A stretch of 52,938 nucleotides of DNA from Beroe ovata (GCA_946803715.1 CAMPET010000356.1:1-52938), one strand, 5' to 3'. Positions 21,505 through 41,532 are shown, numbered from the stretch's first letter. Notes: a model not told the origin generated them from the sequence alone. A program made the numbers and translations.

Positions 21505-24500
21505 TTAGGAAACGCCGGGCACATGTATGGAATCAGTGAGCTTCTTGCTACATATGTCTGATCCCACCTCCTCATACTCCAGCTTGGAAACTCGGATATT
21601 GGGGTACTCTGGCCACCCGCTCAACAGCTGACCTGAGAGAGAAAACATCAGGAAATATTCTCATGTCCCCAGATGTTTGTTAAGACGTAACCTGACGTAC
21701 AGCTCCTCAGGGAAGCGAGATAGGGCTAAAATTCGACCGGGAATGGATTCAGCGTCCGAAAATACATGAGAACGCATAGTATTTCCATGAAATGGGACAA
21801 AAATTTTTCTTCGGTTTTCTGATCCGAGTATCGGTAAAAAAGAAGCGAATGACTCCACACTTTTGTACTCCGATTTTGAGGGTCTCTAATGAGTACTAAA
21901 CTGGCACTGACGACACTATTTTTCCATCAAATCATCTCTCCTACTCTCATACTACAAGTATCGACCCTCTTTGCGATAATCTGAAGTTCATACTTGCCGT
22001 TAAACCACGCCCAAGTGACGATTTCAAACCCCTGGGAAGCAAGCACAACAAAAACGCGAAAATCAATGGGACACACCGACACCAAAAAACGGCCAACAAC
22101 AATTTTTCAGGGTGCATACTAGAAATAGTTGTTCCTGGCCTATTTTTTGACGTAGAATTCGAATCCGTAGAAATTTTTGAGCTAGCTCGTCGAGAAATCG
22201 AGGTAAATTCCAATTTCTTTTCAGATTTCAGCTTAGAAGTCACCTGACGAACAGCAACTCAGGGGAGCAAGATAGGGCCAAAATTCGACCAGCAATCGAT
22301 TTTGCGTCCAAAAATACATGGAAATGCGTAGTATTTGCATGAAAATGGTACAAAAAAATTTCTTCGAGTTTCTGATCTGAGTAACAGTAAAATTGAAATG
22401 AAAGACTCCACAATTTTATACTTCGATTCCGAGGGAAGACGCGTGATACTAAGAGGAACAGCTGCAGGTCCACAACCACTCATAGCGAATAGTGCAATAG
22501 TTCTGACCTCACCTCCTTTCCACGCCTCGACTATCGGATCCTCAGGGCGGTACACATTGACTGAGAACTCGTCGGGTGCACACGATCTTACATCTTTTAT
22601 TATCCTCTCCTGGGTAGAATTGTTCATACGAAAACAAGCAACATATTGTGTATGGTACCTTGGTAGAATCTAGAGTTATTGACACATCTTAGAGAGAATT
22701 TGGGATCTAAGAGAGAATTTTCGATCTCAAAAGAAGAGCTACCTTGAAGTTCTGAAACTTGGAGCTGCCTCCAGTGATGACAATGTTGTTGTAGAGATGT
22801 GGTTGCATAGCAACGGGACATTGTCTGATCGCATGAACTATTGCCTCTGTTAATCCCATCTCACAGATACCTGACAGGAGAAGATGACATGACAACAGTG
22901 AAGACTGTCAAGTGCGCACCGCGCAACGTTCCCGAAACTGCAAGAATCACACTGAAAACTATTGAAAAACACGGGTAATTTGAAACCTAGCTGCAGTGAA
23001 ATTCTGGAATCGGCACAGCTACACAGTAGGTATACACATGTTATGTGTAAGTTTTACAATAGATTTCAGACTGTGTGCAATATCATGGATCATGACTTGT
23101 GTAAACTGTGAGACCATCGATACTGTAACATTCACGCACGTTCCTATAGAATCTATCTATAGTTCAAATGTTTGGTATGTATAGTATAGATACCAAACAT
23201 TTGAACTGTTGAACCAACACGCGAACAAACGAACAAACAAACAAACAAACAGTGAACATCGACACACAGACGAACCTATATCGGAAGGGTTGAAAAGAAT
23301 CTCAGGAACAGTGAATCTCTCGAGGGAAAGTCGGATAGTTTGCCCCTGTTCGGCAGGTTTTCTGTCCTCTGGGTCATCGCTCACGTCCGGCAACTTGACA
23401 TAACCCCGGTGCACATTGACAAAGTCTGGGAGAACATACTCGCCTGCGGGGCAGTGTTGTTGTCAAGGAGTGAGGTTGCTATGGGGAGTGTTGCTAAAGG
23501 GGGTTGCTATGGGGAGTGTTGCTATGAGGGAAGTGTTGCTATGAGGGAAGTGTTGCTATGTTAGTTGTTGGGGGTTGCTATGGTACTAACAAAGAACAGA
23601 CGGATCTTTTTTCTTTGCAAGATCCAGCTCCTCATTGAAACTAGTGGACACAAAGCACACGTCCTCCTTGATTAGGTTACAAGCGTATGTTTCCTCTAAG
23701 AGATTGATCTGTCTGTACGAAACCAGTTCCTTGAGTAAGTTACACATCTGTTTTCCTGCGGAGGAAGATTGCTGTTGTCATGGTAACCACATATGGTAAT
23801 GATCGTGTAATGACGGGCATCCCAAGACTTCTCTTGACCCCCTCGACAAGCCAATATGAGGATATCGGGCGACTATACGAACGTTGAACATTATTGAAAT
23901 GAGGAATCATAGGTACCTCCAATATTTATTCTCTTGGTCCCTGCTCCTATCTGTTTGCCGTTGTGGTAGGGTATAATGTGAGTGAAGGCGTGCCCAGCAT
24001 CCACAACCAGGCAACACTGATTGTCCGTGTGTGTTTGTTTGTAGTGGAATGCTGTCAATGTGGAGGCAGAACATCTGAGAGTGGGAGGGGAGGTTGTTAT
24101 TGGTAACAACAACCGTTGCTATTGGTAACAACAACCGTTGCTATTGGTATCAACGATCTTATAGCAACTGGTCATTCACATTACCTACACATCTAACCTG
24201 AACAGGGACTTGAATCCGTACTCCTCAAATATCATCTCGTCCCACGGCTCTTGAATCGCAGAAAAATTTAGTGGAGGCTCTGTTACGATGAGATTCGTAT
24301 CTGAAAATTATTGGGAGTTAGCGATACTACATCTCGAGTTGGGAGTTAGCAATACTAGTCCTCGAGTTAGGCAGATACTACTATAGGCACCTGATGTGGA
24401 AACCTTGAGAGGGTCGCTGTACAGAGAGTCCCATATCGTTTTCTGAGCAGTCCAGTTCAGGAGGTAACCCTGGGAACGGGTAGCTTGTTATTATGAAGGA

Positions 24501-24876
24501 GCAATGTGGAAAACTGGTGTTATAAACAGAATGTGTTGCTTTCTATTGGCTGAGTGTGATAACGAAAGGAAGGCCGGAGCTCATATCAAACTAGGTACAG
24601 TAGGATCGACAAATTTCTTTTCCACAACAGATTGCATAACAATTGACAGTTCAGAAGAATGGGAAAAATATACCGAGAACGAACTTTCTGGAAGGGACTT
24701 GTCACGTGTATGTTCGACATATCCTGACACTTATCTATCTCCGATCCGACAAACTGTCGTCGTCTGTCCTTGGGTCTCATGATCCAGTTGTAAAACGTGT
24801 GGGGCGATTTGTCGGACCTCCAGCCACACTTTAGCGTGTGACTTCCGTTATCAATGATCAGTACTTTCTCTCCCAT
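21505..24876 (-). CDS. ACTR6: Actin-related protein 6 (ARP6), 9 exons
   Basis: Exons: 24876-24685, 24469-24391, 24300-24198, 24074-23917, 23755-23591, 23443-23276, 22870-22743, 22609-22513 and 21632-21505; 405 residues against 396 in human. Phases agree at every junction. ARP6 is a subunit of the SRCAP/SWR1 remodeller that deposits H2A.Z in nuclear chromatin. Landmarks: VLIIDNGSHTLKCGW at the N-terminus, VDAGHAFTHIIPY, RFTVPEILFNPSDIG, LYNNIVITGGSSKF and YRPEDPIVEAWKGG. The donors of exons 1 and 6 are gttcgt, weaker than the gtaagt/gtgagt used elsewhere; the frame requires them. The C-terminal 40 residues are less conserved. The gene ends 326 bp beyond the HTT start and starts 285 bp from MED10, all on one strand. 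Confidence 0.92.
21700..22440. repeat. Repeats in ACTR6 intron 8, same family as in SNIP1 and HSP60 introns
   Basis: Two partial units begin near 21700 and 22255 with GATAGGGCTAAAATTCGACC and GATAGGGCCAAAATTCGACC. They continue with GGATTCAGCGTCCG or GATTTTGCGTCC, ACATG and GATCTGAGTA-like words. The first also carries ACCACGCCCAAGTGACG and AAAATCAATGGGACACAC, as in SNIP1 intron 4. The unit is about 550 bp. Confidence 0.65.
23161..23207. repeat. Perfect 18-bp inverted repeat (hairpin) in ACTR6 intron 6
   Basis: AGTTCAAATGTTTGGTAT (23161-23178) is perfectly complementary to 23190-23207, with an 11-nt loop. The stem does not extend further outward. It could be a cruciform, a foldback relic or an RNA hairpin; the stem is short for an animal miRNA precursor. 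Confidence 0.85.
23470..23585 (+). repeat. Minisatellite with GTTGCTATG units in ACTR6 intron 5
   Basis: GTTGCTATG or GTTGCTAAAG recurs about seven times at 17-20 bp spacing, mostly followed by GGGAGT or AGGGAAGT. It lies between exons 5 and 6. A related pair of CCGTTGCTATTGGTAACAAC units occurs at about 24100-24150, beside exon 4. Confidence 0.75.
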
Positions 24877-25161
24877 TCTGTTATTGCTTGAGAGGGGAAA
24901 TGAGGATGAGATATGACAGTATCAGGGAGATATTAGACGCGTTGCTATGGAAACAGTGACACAAGAAATCAAACAAGAACAACACCAATCAAACCAATCA
25001 AACAATAGTCAACACCAATGACATGATATTCATCATCAATAGCATGTTTTAAAGATTCTTCTTTCTACTTCGCGTTTTCTTTGCAACCTTGTCAGTTGTC
25101 ACTCACAGGCATCATCTTATCATAACGATAACCAGAGTAAAGAGAGCCGGGTTCCCACATC

Positions 25162-25563
25162 TCATCTCATACTTTTCGATTGTTCATAATTCTCCATTGT
25201 GGAGGGGGCGCTGCTCTTCAGCTCACTGACCAGCGTATCCTTGAACGATTGCAGAGTATTAATCTTCTCCTTGACTTCTTCATTCTTCAACTTAGCCTTC
25301 TCCAAGCAATCCTTTGTGTAGAGTTGGGGATTCCTGCCCTGGTCAATGTAACTCAGCACCTCGTACGGCACTTGGACGTGCTCAAATCCATCCTTCATAT
25401 CATTCAACTTCTTCAACCCTTTGACCATGTCGTTTATCTTGCTGTTGAGCACGTCTTGACTCTGTTCCTCGAAATCGCACGCGATTATCCCCACGTGTTT
25501 CACAGTTTCGGTTAGATCCTCCAAAGTGTCGATGAGATCTTTGAACTGAGCGCTGGTGTCCAT
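25162..25563 (-). CDS. MED10: Mediator complex subunit 10, single exon, 133 residues
   Basis: MED10 (Nut2) is a middle-module subunit of Mediator, which bridges activators and RNA polymerase II. The hallmark YIDQGRNPQLYTKDCLE lies at residues 72-88 and nearly matches the human sequence, and the N-terminal part (VGIIACDFEEQS) aligns as well. The length is like human MED10 (135). No intron is needed. A YAG (ctactttag) lies about 8 nt before the ATG, and a (GT)n tract lies just upstream (25583-25600). Confidence 0.95.
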   Translation of the reverse strand: MDTSAQFKDLIDTLEDLTETVKHVGIIACDFEEQSQDVLNSKINDMVKGLKKLNDMKDGFEHVQVPYEVLSYIDQGRNPQLYTKDCLEKAKLKNEEVKEKINTLQSFKDTLVSELKSSAPSTMENYEQSKSMR

Positions 25564-25993
25564 AATTTATCTAAAGTAGTTAGTGTGTGTGTGTGTGTGT
25601 TAAATCCTGACAAATCAGGTAAAACCAAGTGAGCATTCGGAAACTTTGGCAGTTAAAAGATAATTTCTCTGATAACACAATGAAAGTCAAACAGTTAAAT
25701 ACATCAATATCTTCAAATCAGTTAACGTTGGGCCTATGAGCTATCTGAATTACTCGGTTATTATTAGACGTTATAAATATAAATCAAAAAATAAAAATTC
25801 CAACACCTTGAATCAATTTCACCTAGGAAAACACGAAATTAAAAGTAAAAATATAAATTTAACGCCAATAAACGTTGTCTTTTATCATAGATCACCGCAC
25901 AAAAATCAGGTTAGATTGCCCCAATGTCACCGTGACAACATGATGACCATCACAACTGTCATCACTATGACAACTGCTGTTACCATGACAACG

Positions 25994-28900
25994 TCATGAC
26001 ATCACCACGCTATCCAATGGGATTGCGGTATCGAGTAGCTCACACAGACAAGTACACCCAGGAGTGGGGCAAGCTTTGTGTTTGCTGAGGGGAGATGAGA
26101 GTGAGAAAACACGTATGTCAGTGTTGCCTAGCAACGAGAATAATAACACTGATCAGGATTCGTTACTACGCAACGAGTACACGGAGCTGATAATCCAGCA
26201 GCAGTCTCTATACAAGTACAACAAGAGCCAATAGTGACGACAATATCCGCATTATAACAGAAGTATACCTGAACCACTCTTTGATGTGGAGGAAGTGACC
26301 ACCATGCTGGCACATGAGACACCACACGAACCACTCTTGGAGAGGATTACTCTTCTCATCTGACGAGGGGACAGAGCTCTGCTTACGCTCCATTGTACTT
26401 CGCTTCTCTGGGGAAACAGTTACTAAACCGATAGTTGAATAAACAAAAGTGGCAAAACCGAAAGTATGGCCCAACCGACAACCGAGCACCTATTACCCCC
26501 TGCCCTATCTCTAACAACTTCACCAATTTTTACCCGAGACTCAGATAAAAAGTGAAAACACATTTTCACTCCCCTTCTTACAACCCCCCAGAACTCGTAC
26601 CTTGTGCTGGAGCTTGGAACCACGCTGTTGTCCCCATGTTGTACATGCACAGAGCACACCGGGGGAGTTTGTACTTGCAGTAATTGGACGGACAAAACCT
26701 CTTATCGTGCGTGTTTTTTGACACTGTGGATTGGCGGGAATCGCTAACACCGCGAGTTGACGGCTTGCAAAGAGGATTCGGCCGATCTGAGAGTGGAGGA
26801 GAGAAAGTAAGAGAGAGTGGTAGATAAGAGGGGAGGGGGTCAAATTAATAGAGATATTGAACAGCACCATGGTATTCATAACATGTTGCCATGGTAACAC
26901 TAGGTATGCTGCTACTAACCTGATATGGACTTGGAGCACGTATCACACCTGACCACCAGATGCTGATCCACCTTGGCCTTGCTCTTCAGCAGTTTCTTCC
27001 TCTCGTTCTGAAAGAGAGCTCTTTCCACCCACATACACCTCATATCTGAATTGGGAGAGAAGCTGGGAATAGGGCACACGGAAACAATTATAGTGAGCGA
27101 TATGTCTCGATTCTATCAGATGCAGATATAGTGGGAGCAGGGAGGGAATGACGCACGGAGACAAGTTTGATGAAGGAGCACCTACCGAAGAAGCGGAGGT
27201 AGTTCTCAAACACGACATTGTGGATAGCAGTAGGATCCGATTCGTATCTCGGATCTTGGATCATATCGTACTTCTTAGCGATGGTCAGGGCGAGACAGAC
27301 AGTTTGGACGTCCGATGATTTGTCCAGGTAACTCTGCATCAGGAAGGATAGCTGTTCGTTCACCCCTGAGGAAAGGCACGTGAGTTAAAACACGTGAATT
27401 GTAAATATTTCAGTGTTTGAATAGAAATTTCTCTGTCATTTTGGAATTCTGTGGTGATTATATAGAAGTGGAACAGGTATATTCAGAAACTGATAGATGG
27501 ATCTAGATTGATTGATTGATTGATTGAGTGACCAAAACTCGACGGCAACTAAACGGTAACTCTACCTGTAAGAACCACCGCTCTAAGATTCCCCTCCCCA
27601 ATCTCTTGTCGACTCAGACTCGCGATGTACTCCACCAATCTGTCGTCAGGGAGAAACCGGGTAGCGAACGCTATTCTGTCCTCCAACAGCAACTCTCGGT
27701 CATCGAGAATAGCGCTGTATGCTGAATCATCGCCCCCCGCCTGACAAATAGAGCGATGATCAGAGATCAAGAACAGAATCAAGGATCGGAAATCAGGGAA
27801 CACAGTAGAAACGTGTTAAGATGATGCAGGAGCAAAGTTGAAATCAGTAAGTTCCCGTTCTCCACTCAGTATAGTACCTTGGTGCTCAGGAAAGTGAGCA
27901 TAGCTCGCTGATACGGATTGGATACTGTCCCTCTCAGCTGTTTAGTCTTCTCATTCCACATACTAAACTGATCACCATTGAATCCAGAGAGTGCTATGGC
28001 AAAGTGGACAAGAGGGTCGTCTCCACACTTTCGCTGGGAAAAAGCACAAGATTACAAGGGTAACAGACATCTCGACTTAAGTCTAAATTGAATTGATTGA
28101 AAAGTGGAATAGAAGTATGGAACACTGAATAGAAGTCGTGACTCCTGTGAGAGAGACAATACTGAGTTTCGACAACGACGATGGAAATTTGTCTTGTCCT
28201 ATGACACTCACATCAATAATGTCCTGCAGGCATCTCAACGCAGCATCAATTCCGTGGTAGAAAAGTGTCATTGCCACTGCCTTATTGTACTCGCCTGAGC
28301 AATTGACGTGTTACACGGAGAGAATTCGCAATAGGATGCATAACTTCGCGGTGATCTTTCGTAAATAGATCGTATCTTACTCACAATCGGCTAAGAGGCG
28401 CTTGACAATCTCCGGAAAACTCTTCTGCATGGTCGGAGTAGGCCTCGATTTTGGCCACCCACACGTCTCCAAGCACTTGCTCCGCTGTGGACTGGTGTAC
28501 ACAATGTGATGTGGTGGGTAGGACAGTGCTTCGGCCTTCGAGTTGTGAGTATCTGCATCATGGTGTGGAGTGATGAGATAGTCAGGAAATAAAGAGTTTT
28601 TTTCTTATTGAGAAGCAACTCATATCTCACCTGCTCTATTTCTGAGGAGGTATTGAACCCCCATCTTAAACTTGAGATTATTTTCTTCCTTCCTACAGTC
28701 CCATTCCTTCACAGATTCGAAGAAAGACCAAAACGCATAAAGACTACCATTCTTCACAATCTTCTTATTTCTAGAAACGATACAATGGAGTCGAACTTCT
28801 AGGACACTAAACATCCTCAAAGATCATCCTGAAATCAACAACTCACAAAGTGGGGTCGAAGCCATATCCTTCGCTAATTCTCTGTATTATTGTTGCTGCG

Positions 28901-30229
28901 ATATCATCACACCCTATCGAACAATCAGCCAGAGTGTTAGAGCAGCCCCATACCAGTTTGTCAGAGTGACTGAACTTTGCGATGATTGGTTCGTATAGAG
29001 CCAAGTCAAACAGCTTATCTGAAATGCAGCAGGTCAAGCAATCTGCATTTAAGATACAAGTATAAATATGACGAAAGATACAAAATGTAGAAAGATATAC
29101 TCACATAACGATTCTCCATCTTCTTTGACCGATCGTTTACAGCACAGTATCCTATTTGAGATCCTAGGATGCCACGAAAAGTTAGAAATTGTAGAGTTCA
29201 GCATTTCTGGGACTCCCTTCTGTTTTTGTTGAAACTCCTGATTCTCCAGCAGTTCACCATCTGTTTTTTCAAAAGTGTCCACGGGAAAATCGATGATTTG
29301 CAAATGCTTTCCACCTTTTGAGATAAAACTCAGTCTAGTTGAATGTGTTGGGCACCATTCAATCTTGAATATGTCATTGGTGGGGCACTTGACAGTCTGG
29401 ATTGACCTGGCATTTTTGAGAAACCTTATGTCCCATATTTTAATGTATTCTTCAGAATGAGAAGCAACAATATTCTCATATGTTGGAGAAAAACAAACAC
29501 CCTCAATTTCTTGAATATCATTTGTCTTCTTGCCAGCATCTTTAGACTTGCTCCTCATATCAAAGAGTTCTAATCTCTTTTTGCTAGTGCCAGCTATGAG
29601 TAAATGTGCATTATGAGGTGACCAAGACATTGACTGCACACCTTCTCCTTCACTGCCAAATTCCTTGATGACAGACCTTTTGTTTATGTCAGTAACAAGG
29701 ATACCCTTTGTTGTTCTTGATTTTTCAATAGAAAGGGCAATGAATTCTTCTGATATTTGATTCCAATCAAGCAAACTTATCCTTTTCACTGATGGTCGTC
29801 TTTCAGTGTTCACATTAAGAATATCAGATGATTCTTTCTTGTACAAGTCAATCATGTACAGCTTCTGTTGGCATGACGTGATAATCTCATGGCTTTTGTA
29901 AGGATGAACAATGAAATGTTGATACTTCCTATGATGGTGATTATCAGATGGATATTTAGCTTTTGCAGAAAGAGTGCCTCTGGTCTCTGAAAGTTCATTA
30001 TCTTGATCTTTGATATCTACAGTATTGCTCTGAAATTGCAAAAAGAGATCAAATTGGCCAAAATAATAGATATTGTATGGAATACTCTGTGATGATTTTG
30101 TATGGAAAGTTGTTGTATATTAATCACCTCTTTGATCTTATATAGAGTGAAGTTGCTATTACTGAGAACAAGGAAGTAATTATCATCTCCTGGAGCCCAT
30201 TTGAAGTTGGTGAAGTCTGATGACCACAT
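25994..30229 (-). CDS. MIOS: GATOR2 subunit Mios, 13 exons, about 892 residues
   Basis: Exons: 30229-30128, 30029-29105, 29018-28847, 28806-28631, 28552-28385, 28294-28212, 28033-27878, 27740-27566, 27365-27186, 27045-26920, 26786-26601, 26407-26269 and 26084-25994. All are phase-consistent; human MIOS has 875 residues. Mios is part of GATOR2, which acts on GATOR1 to control mTORC1 amino-acid signalling at the lysosome. Residues 1 to about 340 hold WD-type blades (SMSWSPHNAHLLIAG, IKIWDIRF, FKIEWCPTHSTRL). A helical middle includes LEDRIAFATRFLPDD and DVQTVCLAL. The C-terminal zinc domain (about 740-880) shows CDTCSKSIS, LPRCALCMYNMGT, WCLMCQHGGHFLHI and CPTPGCTCLC. The start is the in-frame ATG at 30229; upstream in-frame sequence lacks another ATG. 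Confidence 0.93.
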
Positions 30230-30340
30230 TCCATTCACAGAATATTTGAAGTATGAACCACTTCTATAACCAAGGCATGAATGCTTTAACGTAAGAATTG
30301 ATAATCATAGAGAGTTATAGACAGAGATTATAGACAGAGA

Positions 30341-30458
30341 TTCACAAGCGTATATTTTGATACGCTTGTGAAGCACTGCGTATCAAAAAGTAAAGGTATA
30401 ATTAATTCAAAATTCGAATTTTAAGAAAAATTATAAAATAAATTTTATAATTTTTCTT
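30341..30458. repeat. Three inverted repeats between MIOS and HSP60
   Basis: TTCACAAGCGTAT (30341-30353) pairs perfectly with 30360-30372 over a 6-nt loop. TTTTGATACGC (30355-30365) pairs with 30378-30388, so the two hairpins share bases and exclude each other. A 17-bp AT-rich palindrome follows (30423-30439 with 30442-30458, 2-nt loop). The stretch lies upstream of MIOS and about 460-580 bp below the HSP60 stop. Confidence 0.85.
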
Positions 30459-30919
30459 TGATGAAATTTTATAACTATTTTGAGCCGCGCACTAAAAATT
30501 AATAATTATTCTTGCCTTTGTTATTTAGCTTTATTTTGATTATTCAATTCAATTAGAATTTGCAATGAGATCAAAAGATAATTGCATGTCTAACACAGCG
30601 TGCCGCGCACACCCAAGCCAAACCCATTTTCAGGAGCCGCGCCGCGCACACAGCGCAAACTCAAAATTAGAGAAGATTCATCTTGGACGCTTGCGCAGTA
30701 TGAATTTTCGAGAACCAGCTAATGGCTGGAATTTGCTCATGTAAACAAAGAAAAACAACTGTGTTAGACGGAGTATTGATCGCCATATAAATAAACAATA
30801 AATGGGGGTAAAAAACACTGCTCATACGGACAAACATTCAATAAATTAACTGGTCAAAATCAGTGATAATGGTCCAGAGACAGGCTAAGGGTCGAAGGTA
30901 AAAAAGGAGTGTTATTTCC

Positions 30920-38496
<7,577 letters not shown>

Positions 38497-39522
38497 ATGG
38501 TAAGTTGATAATTGATTGTTAATTATTACTGTGAACAATCATATCGGCTCAAGATTGCTATTTCATTATTGTAGAATCCAATTTATCACCCATTTCTAAT
38601 TCCCTTTTCCAGTCTGCTCTGAAGCAATTCGTCCCACTTTTTGACAGAATCCTGGTATCCCGAGTGGCAGCAGTAACTGTAAGTATTTGATGAAATCATC
38701 TGCTGATACTGCAAATACATATCTTTATCAATTGCTATCAGTGGTGTAGTAACCGATTTCCCTATCAAACCAATTTAATGAGAAGCTGCTATCTAAGCTC
38801 TTCCAATAATCAAATCAAGATGCTCGCCATCTGAATAAAAAACACATCTGAATTTACATTGTTGCAGGTGTCAAAAGGTGGAATTATTCTACCAGAAACG
38901 TCCCAGAAGAAAATCAATGAGGGAGTTGTGGTAGCCTGTGGACCTGGTGCCACGGATTCAGAGGGCGAGGTTAGTGTGTGTGCGTGTGTGTGTGTGTGTG
39001 NGTGCGCGTGTGTGTGTGTGTCTGTGCGTTTGTGTGCGTATGTGTTTCTGTCTGTATATCAGTTCCATTTCGATGATCCAGTGACTCTTACAACAAATCG
39101 ATGTAATTCAATTCCTATTTTGTGTGCGTCTGTGACTCAACCCAGTTCCATTTCAGATAATCCCAGTATCAGTTGCGGTCGGAGACAAAGTTCTGCTCCC
39201 AGAATTTGGTGGAACTAAACTAACTCTTGAGGAGAATGTAAGTTGAAACAACAGTAACACACATGGCCACAAGATGATTTCACAATATCATAATAAAACA
39301 CATCATAATTCCATGTTGTGATTCATTAGGACTGACGTGTACCAATTAGCCAGTGTGTGGTACATTAGGGTTTTAGGCCTTGTTTCTGTATATTGATCTT
39401 TGTTTGAAAATGTTCACTGAACAAGATGGTCAACTTTCTAATCTCTCTTATTTCAGGAGTATGTGCTAATCAGAGACTCTGAAATCCTTGGCAAATTTCT
39501 CGAGGCCACATCTGAATCTTAA
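38497..39522 (+). CDS. HSPE1: Mitochondrial co-chaperonin HSP10, 5 exons, 105 residues
   Basis: Exons: 38497-38499, 38613-38678, 38868-38969, 39157-39237 and 39457-39522; introns are GT..AG and all in phase 0. Exon 1 contributes only the start ATG, immediately followed by gtaagt. HSP10 caps the HSP60 ring in the mitochondrial matrix. The core FVPLFDRILVSRVAAV is followed by the mobile loop SKGGIILPETSQ (IIL at 29-31, the HSP60-contact tripeptide), VGDKVLLPEFGGTKL and LIRDSEILGKFLE. The tail (ATSES) is a few residues longer than in human (102 residues). Intron 3 carries a (GT)n tract with one N at 39001. Confidence 0.96.
38970..39035. repeat. (GT)n microsatellite in HSP10 intron 3
   Basis: Alternating GT with occasional C, starting right at the exon 3 donor and interrupted by one N at 39001, so its true length is uncertain. 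Confidence 0.9.
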
Positions 39523-40039
39523 CAACATCTAGAGACGACCATGACCTCAAGTCCAAGCAAATATCAATATATTCATGGACCCTCAGAAGCTTTTTATACT
39601 CCTTTGTTAATTTATTATTTAATGTTTTGATCCTATGCCGTGTAATCATGTGTTTCTATTCGCCTTCATCCAATCGATCAGTGGGTTTCTAGAGAATTCT
39701 GTGGCAAACTAAGCGCGGTCACAATTTTCACGCGATTTACCAGATTCAGTGATTTATGTAGCGCGCTGAGATACAAAGTCTGTTAACCAGCGGCGCGCAG
39801 ACTCAAATTCGATTCTGCGCGCGCATCTTATCATTTCTTAGATTCCGCGCCGTACGCAATGTAGCATAGTTCATACGTCAGAAGTGTGACACTGTGACAT
39901 GAAGTCATGGTGTGTTGACAGGAGGTGTGTCCAGGGCGTTTCACTAATATCACACTGTCAACTGTAGATGGACTACGGTGTTAAGTGTGGTTCACAATGC
40001 CACACACAGTCAAACACAAAAACAGACACCTGTTAATCT

Positions 40040-40090
40040 ATGTAAACATCTGTAAACCACACACACTCACAAACACATACATACATACAC

Positions 40091-40136
<46 letters not shown>
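40040..40136. repeat. (CA)n microsatellite
   Basis: A CACACA/CATACA tract in the gene-free stretch 39523-40690. The flanking sequence has no recognisable gene. The ORF over the tract is an artefact of the repeat. Confidence 0.9.
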
Positions 40137-40138
<2 letters not shown>

Positions 40139-41200
40139 ATAAGAAAATTGGAATTCATTCCTATCCATCACATGACTGTAGAAGTACTCAAGTGAAATGT
40201 TGCGTCAAATGGAATGAAGTTTGTGGCTCAAGTCCCTATTTTGAAACATTAAAGAATTCGTAGTTCGTGGAAACGCCTATCAAAAACCGAAACTATTCCC
40301 CTTTCGCAGAAAGTTACAAGGTTTTCGTCGGAAAAGCTCTAAATTCCAATCACTTAAACGGTCCTTAATCCAACGTTTATAAGAGCGAAATCCACCGTCC
40401 TATAGCTATTTCCCAAGCGTGGTTACTGAAAGGACTAAAACTCATTAACTCTTTGCAGCTGATCGAATTTTTTCTGCAATATTAAAAGTAAACATTAGTG
40501 TAGACAGTAGCTGCATTAGAGATTTCGTAATGGAATTCTTTAAATAAATATTTGCTTTCTATGTATTGATACAGAATCATTGCTGTAATTGATGTTCTAA
40601 TGGTTTGTTCTAGAATACAAGGATCAATAATTAATTGATTTAATTGGGGCTTGGCTAAATTTGATTTACTTAACGTCATTCGTTGTAGAAATAATAATGT
40701 TGCAAGATGCGTGTGCACTGTGCACTGTGCAGTATAATTGATTACAAGGGTAAAACTATGGACTTAAACGGAAATGTCTATAATGCTTCAAGATGCGTGT
40801 CTATGTGTGTCAGTGGTGTCATCGTGTGGGAGTGTGGGACTGAAGGAGTGGAGTCAAGGAGAAGTGGTGTCAGCGAGAATTCAGGGAGAGTTAATTCCAA
40901 GAAAGCGGTGTCAAGGATATAATAATGCGTGACACCCATTTTGGATGTTGCAACAAGCACATGTAATTCCCTGCCGCACATTTAATCTTCGACAGAATAG
41001 TGGGCACTACTTCAATCTTTCTCAAAGTTCGATTCGCCACAAGGCTGCAATATTCTGGAGGCATTCAATCAACAACAACGGCATATTGTATGCTGTAATT
41101 GTTTTCCTTGTGATGGGGTACTCCCAATCGACACCTCTATTACCGAAACAAAATTCGCTACCATTTCTTCAGACATCAATAGAACTAACATACTGGAGTT

Positions 41201-41468
41201 ATGGATGATTACCTTGATGATTGTGTACTTCTTCTAGAACGGGAAGTTTTGAATGAAATTCCATCAAAAATTGATGGAATCCGAAAATTGAGGTAAAAGA
41301 ACTGCAACTCTATTATAGTACAAACCACAAAATGGCAAAGGTTAGATCCATTTCACTTCATAACTAGCAACTATTACTCCTAGAGAATTCTATCAAGCCC
41401 CGGATTTCTCATTGACACCAAATACCGGAAAGAGCGAGAAGGGGTATATATATATATTGTTCATGTAA
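41201..41468 (+). CDS. Possible small two-exon gene, 57-58 residues, unrecognised
   Basis: The ATG at 41201 opens a stretch MDDYLDDCVLLLEREVLNEI... that runs to a donor TTGAG|gtaaaag at 41292. An acceptor (ctcctag) before 41384 continues the frame through EFYQAPDFSLTPN to a stop at 41466-41468. The first exon would be a strongly amphipathic helix. The last residues read through a TATATA tract and are not convincing. An upstream in-frame stop supports this ATG as the start if the gene is real. No family recognised. Confidence 0.22.
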
Positions 41469-41532
41469 CGAGAACACGTCACAAAACCGCTCTCAAATGC
41501 TCACGGTGTCATGTGAGTAGTCACGGTGTTGC

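Noticed and set aside
23161-23207. miRNA precursor
   Set aside because: The stem is only 18 bp with no extension, too short for a standard animal pre-miRNA.
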